From Neptuniibacter pectenicola (GTDB lineage: Bacteria > Pseudomonadota > Gammaproteobacteria > Pseudomonadales > Balneatricaceae): a stretch of DNA of 64,000 nt. A program made the position numbers and the translations under genes. The first letter of the stretch is position 1. Each line of letters opens with the position of its first letter. Below the pieces are notes generated by a model. It saw nothing but the letters and a program-made list of their open reading frames with translations, searched no databases and was not told the DNA's origin. The DNA lies in contig NZ_LUTS01000009.1 in NCBI RefSeq assembly GCF_001597735.1, positions 62,001-126,000 of the forward strand. Direction: 5' to 3'. Below are positions 60,112 to 64,000 of this stretch, in pieces.

Positions 60112-62706
60112 ATGACAAGCGCTGAAATTCGCCAAGCTTTTTTAGAATATTTTAATGAGCAAGGTCATGAGATTGTAGCGAGTAGCTCTCTCATTCCTGC
60201 TAATGATCCCACATTGATGTTTACGAATGCGGGTATGGTTCAGTTTAAAGATGTTTTCCTGGGTAGTGATAAACGTAGCTATTCGCGTGCGACCAGTTCT
60301 CAGCGTTGTGTGCGTGCTGGTGGTAAGCACAACGATTTAGAGAATGTGGGTTATACCGCGCGTCACCATACGTTTTTTGAGATGCTCGGGAACTTTAGTT
60401 TTGGCGACTACTTTAAACGGGATGCGATCCAGTTTGCTTGGCGCTTTTTGACTGAGGTGATGGGGCTGCCTAAAGAACGCTTGTGGGTCACGGTCCATCA
60501 TTCTGATACGGAAGCTGAGCAGATCTGGAAAGAGGAGATGGGGATTGATCCTGAACGCTTTTCTAAACTAGATGAAGATAATTTCTGGTCGATGGGTGAT
60601 ACCGGCCCTTGTGGTCCCTGTACGGAAATATTTTTTGATCATGGGGCAGATGTTTGGGGTGGCCCTCCAGGTAGCCCAGAAGAAGATGGCGATCGCTATA
60701 TCGAAATCTGGAACGTCGTATTTATGCAGTATAACCGCAACGCTGCCGGTGAAATGACGCCCCTGCCAAAACCATCGGTTGATACGGGTATGGGGTTAGA
60801 GCGTATCGCTGCGGTTATGCAGAATGTTCACTCCAATTACGAAATTGACCTGTTTCAAAACTTGCTAAAAGCAACGGCAGAAGCGGTTGGTGTCAATGAT
60901 CTAGATAATAAGTCCTTACGCGTTATTGCGGACCATATTCGCTCCTGTTCATTCCTTATTGTGGATGGTGTATTACCCTCTAATGAAGGTGCGGGCTATG
61001 TATTAAGACGTATTATTCGTCGCGCCGTACGACATGGGAAGAAGTTAGGGGCGAGTGGACCTTTCTTTAACCAGCTGGTTGCTGCGTTGGTTAAAGAGAT
61101 GGGTGGTGCCTACCCTGAATTAACAGAAAAGCAGGCGCAGGTTGAGCGTGTACTTCTAAAAGAAGAAGAGCAGTTTGCGAAAACGCTCGATCATGGGATG
61201 CGCTTACTGCAGGAAGCGATTGACCAGTTAGAAGGGACAGAGATTCCCGGAGAAACGGTCTTTAAGCTATATGACACGTATGGTTTCCCGTTTGATTTAA
61301 CCGCTGACGTTGCGCGTGAGTATGAGTTGAGCGTTGATGAGGCTGGTTTTGATCGTGCCATGGATGCTCAGCGCGAGCGTGCCCGTGCCGCAGGTAAGTT
61401 CTCAGTTGATTATAATGATGCGATCCGATTGGATGGTGCGACTGAGTTTACAGGGTATGAGGTGTTGGAGGGGAACGCTACGGTTGTTGCGTTGTTTGCT
61501 GACGGTGCTGAAGTTGAGCAGTTGACTGCAGGCCAAACCGGTATTGTTGTGCTTGATCAAACGCCATTCTATGCAGAATCCGGCGGCCAAGTGGGTGATA
61601 GTGGCACATTGACAGCGGACGCGGTTCTGTTTGATGTGACCGATTGTACCAAAGAGGGCAAAAACCACCTTCATCATGGTGTATTAACGTCAGGTTCATT
61701 GGCGGTGGGCGACTCTGTCCTTCCTAAAGTGAATGAAACGCGCCGTCGAGCTATTGCATTGAACCACTCTGCGACCCATTTATTGCATGCAGCATTGTCG
61801 ACCGTGCTCGGTGATCATGTACAACAGAAAGGCTCTCTTAATGATGATGAGCGTTTACGTTTTGACTTCTCTCACTTTGAGGCAATGACGGCTGAGCAGA
61901 TTAGCGAAGTGGAACGTATTGTTAATGAGCAGATCCGTCAAAACTCAGCAGTTGTGACTGAGGTCATGGCGATAGATGCAGCTAAAGAGAAAGGGGCTGC
62001 AGCGTTGTTTGGCGAAAAATATGACGAGACCGTCAGAGTACTTTCTATGGGAGGTGATTTTTCTATTGAACTTTGTGGCGGTACGCATGCCAAACGTACT
62101 GGCGATATAGGTTTACTGAAAATTGTTTCTGAAGGTGGTGTTGCTGCCGGTGTTCGACGTATTGAAGCGGTAACCGGTGAAGGTGCCTTCAAGTGGTTGA
62201 GTGAAACCGATGCTACGCTTTCTACAGTCTCAGCGCTTGTTAAAGGTTCCCGTGAATCGGTTGTTGATAAGGTTAAAAACCTATCCGACCGTAACCGTCA
62301 GTTGGAAAAAGAGCTTGAGCAGTTAAAAACTAAGCTGGCTTCTGCCGCGGGTTCTGATCTTTTAAGTACAGCGATTGATGTGAAGGGTATTAAGGTTCTG
62401 GCGGCTCAGTTAGAAGGTGTTGAGCCCAAAGCCCTCCGTGACACGATTGATCAGCTAAAGAATAAACTCGGTCAAGGCGTTGTTGTATTAGCAACCGTGC
62501 AGGACGACAAAATTGCCTTAGCTGCTGGGGTAAGCAAAGCGCTTACAGGGCAGATTAAAGCAGGGGATATCATCAAAGATTTGACTGGAAAAATTGGCGG
62601 TAAGGGCGGTGGACGTCCTGACTTTGCGCAGGGTGGGGGTACTGATCTTAATGCCTTGCCTGCCGCACTAGAGTCGGTTGCAAGTCTTGTTGATGCGGCA
62701 GTCTAA
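60112..62706 (+). CDS. alaS: Alanine-tRNA ligase
   Basis: An 864-residue class II synthetase. ATG 60112 ([37 protein letters not shown]) matches the family start; ATG 60103 is possible. The open frame extends to 59965, but that extension contains a TATACT -10 box (about 60003) and is not expected to be translated. Core motifs: [33 protein letters not shown] and the editing-site [13 protein letters not shown] plus [15 protein letters not shown]. The C-Ala domain ends the protein. Confidence 0.95.
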   Translation: MTSAEIRQAFLEYFNEQGHEIVASSSLIPANDPTLMFTNAGMVQFKDVFLGSDKRSYSRATSSQRCVRAGGKHNDLENVGYTARHHTFFEMLGNFSFGDYFKRDAIQFAWRFLTEVMGLPKERLWVTVHHSDTEAEQIWKEEMGIDPERFSKLDEDNFWSMGDTGPCGPCTEIFFDHGADVWGGPPGSPEEDGDRYIEIWNVVFMQYNRNAAGEMTPLPKPSVDTGMGLERIAAVMQNVHSNYEIDLFQNLLKATAEAVGVNDLDNKSLRVIADHIRSCSFLIVDGVLPSNEGAGYVLRRIIRRAVRHGKKLGASGPFFNQLVAALVKEMGGAYPELTEKQAQVERVLLKEEEQFAKTLDHGMRLLQEAIDQLEGTEIPGETVFKLYDTYGFPFDLTADVAREYELSVDEAGFDRAMDAQRERARAAGKFSVDYNDAIRLDGATEFTGYEVLEGNATVVALFADGAEVEQLTAGQTGIVVLDQTPFYAESGGQVGDSGTLTADAVLFDVTDCTKEGKNHLHHGVLTSGSLAVGDSVLPKVNETRRRAIALNHSATHLLHAALSTVLGDHVQQKGSLNDDERLRFDFSHFEAMTAEQISEVERIVNEQIRQNSAVVTEVMAIDAAKEKGAAALFGEKYDETVRVLSMGGDFSIELCGGTHAKRTGDIGLLKIVSEGGVAAGVRRIEAVTGEGAFKWLSETDATLSTVSALVKGSRESVVDKVKNLSDRNRQLEKELEQLKTKLASAAGSDLLSTAIDVKGIKVLAAQLEGVEPKALRDTIDQLKNKLGQGVVVLATVQDDKIALAAGVSKALTGQIKAGDIIKDLTGKIGGKGGGRPDFAQGGGTDLNALPAALESVASLVDAAV

Positions 62707-62727
62707 CCTGCTTACAGGAAAATAATT

Positions 62728-63969
62728 ATGGCGCTGTATGTTCAAAAGTACGGTGGAACCTCCGTCGGTAGTGTGGAACGGATTGAAGCTGTAGCCGAAA
62801 AGATACAAGGTTTTAAACGGCAGGGGCATGACATTGTTGTGGTTGTGTCGGCGATGAGTGGCGAAACAAACCGTCTTATCGGTTTGGCAAAAGAGATTCA
62901 GCCGCATACGCCAAATCCTCGTGAGATGGATGTGCTGGTATCTACCGGTGAGCAGGTGACTATCGCCTTGCTCTGTATGGCATTGGAGAAGCGTGGTGTG
63001 CCTGCGCGCTCTTATACGGGTGGTCAAGTGAAAATTTTGACCGACTCCTCGCACATGAAAGCGCGTATAGAAGATATTGAGGTATCTTCCATGCAGGCGG
63101 ATCTGGCTGAGGGGCGAGTCATTGTGGTCGCTGGTTTCCAAGGTGTGGACGCTGGCGGCAATATCACTACTTTAGGTCGTGGTGGCTCAGATACGACCGG
63201 TGTGGCGCTTGCGGCGGCACTGAAGGCGGATGAGTGCCAGATCTATACGGATGTTGACGGCGTATACACTACAGACCCTCGGGTTGTTGAAGGGGCTCAG
63301 CGTCTCAACGTTATTACGTTTGAAGAGATGTTAGAGATGGCCAGTCTCGGCTCAAAAGTATTGCAGATTCGTGCGGTTGAGTTTGCAGGGAAGTATAAGG
63401 TTCCCTTGAGAGTGTTACATAGCTTCCAAGACGGGCCGGGTACGTTGATTACCATAGAGGATGAGTCAACAGTGGAAAAACCAATAATTTCAGGCATCGC
63501 GTTTAACCGTGATGAAGCAAAGCTAACCGTTATAGGCGTGCCCGATATCCCAGGTGTGGCGTCTAAAATTTTAGGTCCGGTTAGTCGTGCCAATATTGAA
63601 GTTGATGTGATTGTGCAGAATGTGGCTGCGGATAACACAACGGATTTTACGTTTACTGTACATCGGAATGATTACGAAGAGGCCTGTACGGTTCTTAATC
63701 AGGTGGCAGAAGAGCTTGGTGCTCGAGATGTGGTGGGTGATAACAAAATTGCCAAAGTCTCGATTGTGGGCGTGGGTATGCGCTCTCATGCAGGTGTAGC
63801 AAGTAAAATGTTTGACGCTTTAGCAGAAGAAAATATTAATATTCAGATGATTTCTACCTCTGAGATTAAAGTTTCTGTTGTTATTGCGGAGAAGTATCTA
63901 GAGCTGGCTGTGCGTGCTTTACACACTGCTTTTGAGCTGGATGTGAACAATTCTGTAAGTGAAAAATAG
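62728..63969 (+). CDS. lysC: Aspartate kinase
   Basis: A 413-residue kinase making aspartyl phosphate for Lys, Thr, Met and diaminopimelate. It starts ALYVQKYGGTSVGSVERIEAVA, with GRGGSDTTGVALAAAL and TDVDGVYTTDPRVV in the catalytic domain. Two ACT domains (about 265-335 and 345-410, VSIVGVGMRSHAGVASKMFDAL) give feedback control. It follows alaS by 21 nt. In this gene order csrA is expected next, beyond the window. Confidence 0.96.
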   Translation: MALYVQKYGGTSVGSVERIEAVAEKIQGFKRQGHDIVVVVSAMSGETNRLIGLAKEIQPHTPNPREMDVLVSTGEQVTIALLCMALEKRGVPARSYTGGQVKILTDSSHMKARIEDIEVSSMQADLAEGRVIVVAGFQGVDAGGNITTLGRGGSDTTGVALAAALKADECQIYTDVDGVYTTDPRVVEGAQRLNVITFEEMLEMASLGSKVLQIRAVEFAGKYKVPLRVLHSFQDGPGTLITIEDESTVEKPIISGIAFNRDEAKLTVIGVPDIPGVASKILGPVSRANIEVDVIVQNVAADNTTDFTFTVHRNDYEEACTVLNQVAEELGARDVVGDNKIAKVSIVGVGMRSHAGVASKMFDALAEENINIQMISTSEIKVSVVIAEKYLELAVRALHTAFELDVNNSVSEK

Positions 63970-64000
63970 AACTTATAGCGAGAAGCTGGTCTATAGTTAG

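Overview
The window is chromosomal DNA of a gammaproteobacterium, most likely a marine heterotroph of the Oceanospirillales/Pseudomonadales type. The evidence is gene order. From map and rpsB onward it follows the Pseudomonas-like chain rpsB-tsf-pyrH-frr-uppS-cdsA-rseP-bamA-skp-lpxD-fabZ-lpxA-lpxB-rnhB-dnaE-accA-tilS-pyrG-eno-ftsB-truD-surE-pcm-nlpD-rpoS, then mutS, pncC, recA-recX, alaS and lysC. A FabY-type ketoacyl synthase and Vibrio-like flagellar H-ring genes fit a polar-flagellated marine gammaproteobacterium. No rRNA, tRNA, CRISPR array, transposase or prophage gene was found.

Layout. (1) 1-10.0 kb is a metalloid and cation stress region. A leftward arsenic operon (arsR, acr3, an ArsP-like permease, a small thioredoxin-fold protein, and an ArsJ-type GAPDH cut by the window edge) is separated from a rightward arsH-arsC pair. 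Between them lie a tandem universal stress protein, a Kef-type antiporter broken by two lesions, an intact NhaP2-type antiporter and about 950 nt without a recognisable gene. (2) 10.1-14.3 kb is an electrophile-response cluster: a LysR regulator divergent from an MFS exporter, a remnant of an oxidoreductase C-terminus, an old yellow enzyme and an antibiotic-biosynthesis-monooxygenase-fold protein. (3) 14.8-23.5 kb holds prfC, a TatD-family nuclease, a lipoprotein, fabY, an OmpA-like glycine-zipper lipoprotein, flgT divergent from flgO-flgP, and a DUF1244 gene. (4) 23.5-27.0 kb has glnD and map. (5) 27.2-46.1 kb is the translation / envelope biogenesis / lipid A / replication cluster. (6) 46.2-54.9 kb runs from pyrG to rpoS. 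(7) 55.0-64.0 kb carries mutS, pncC, SOS-controlled recA-recX, alaS and lysC.

How the genes work together. UppS makes the C55 lipid carrier and a DUF368/PopT-type protein would recycle it. CdsA feeds phospholipid synthesis. LpxD/LpxA/LpxB with FabZ build lipid A. RseP, BamA and Skp maintain the outer membrane. The ars genes give two parallel routes for arsenate (reduction plus Acr3 efflux; GAPDH/ArsJ arsenylated-glycerate efflux) plus organoarsenical handling (ArsH, ArsP-like permease).

The most striking signal is an absence. The conserved slots for dxr (between cdsA and rseP) and for ispD and ispF (between ftsB and truD) are empty, closed to 1 and 3 nt, while everything around them is syntenic. 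This suggests that the methylerythritol-phosphate isoprenoid pathway has been lost or moved in this lineage. I found no clearly new multi-gene defence or mobile system. Other items worth following up are the broken antiporter, the architecture of the fabY upstream region, the tandem repeats before arsH, and the isolated H-ring genes.
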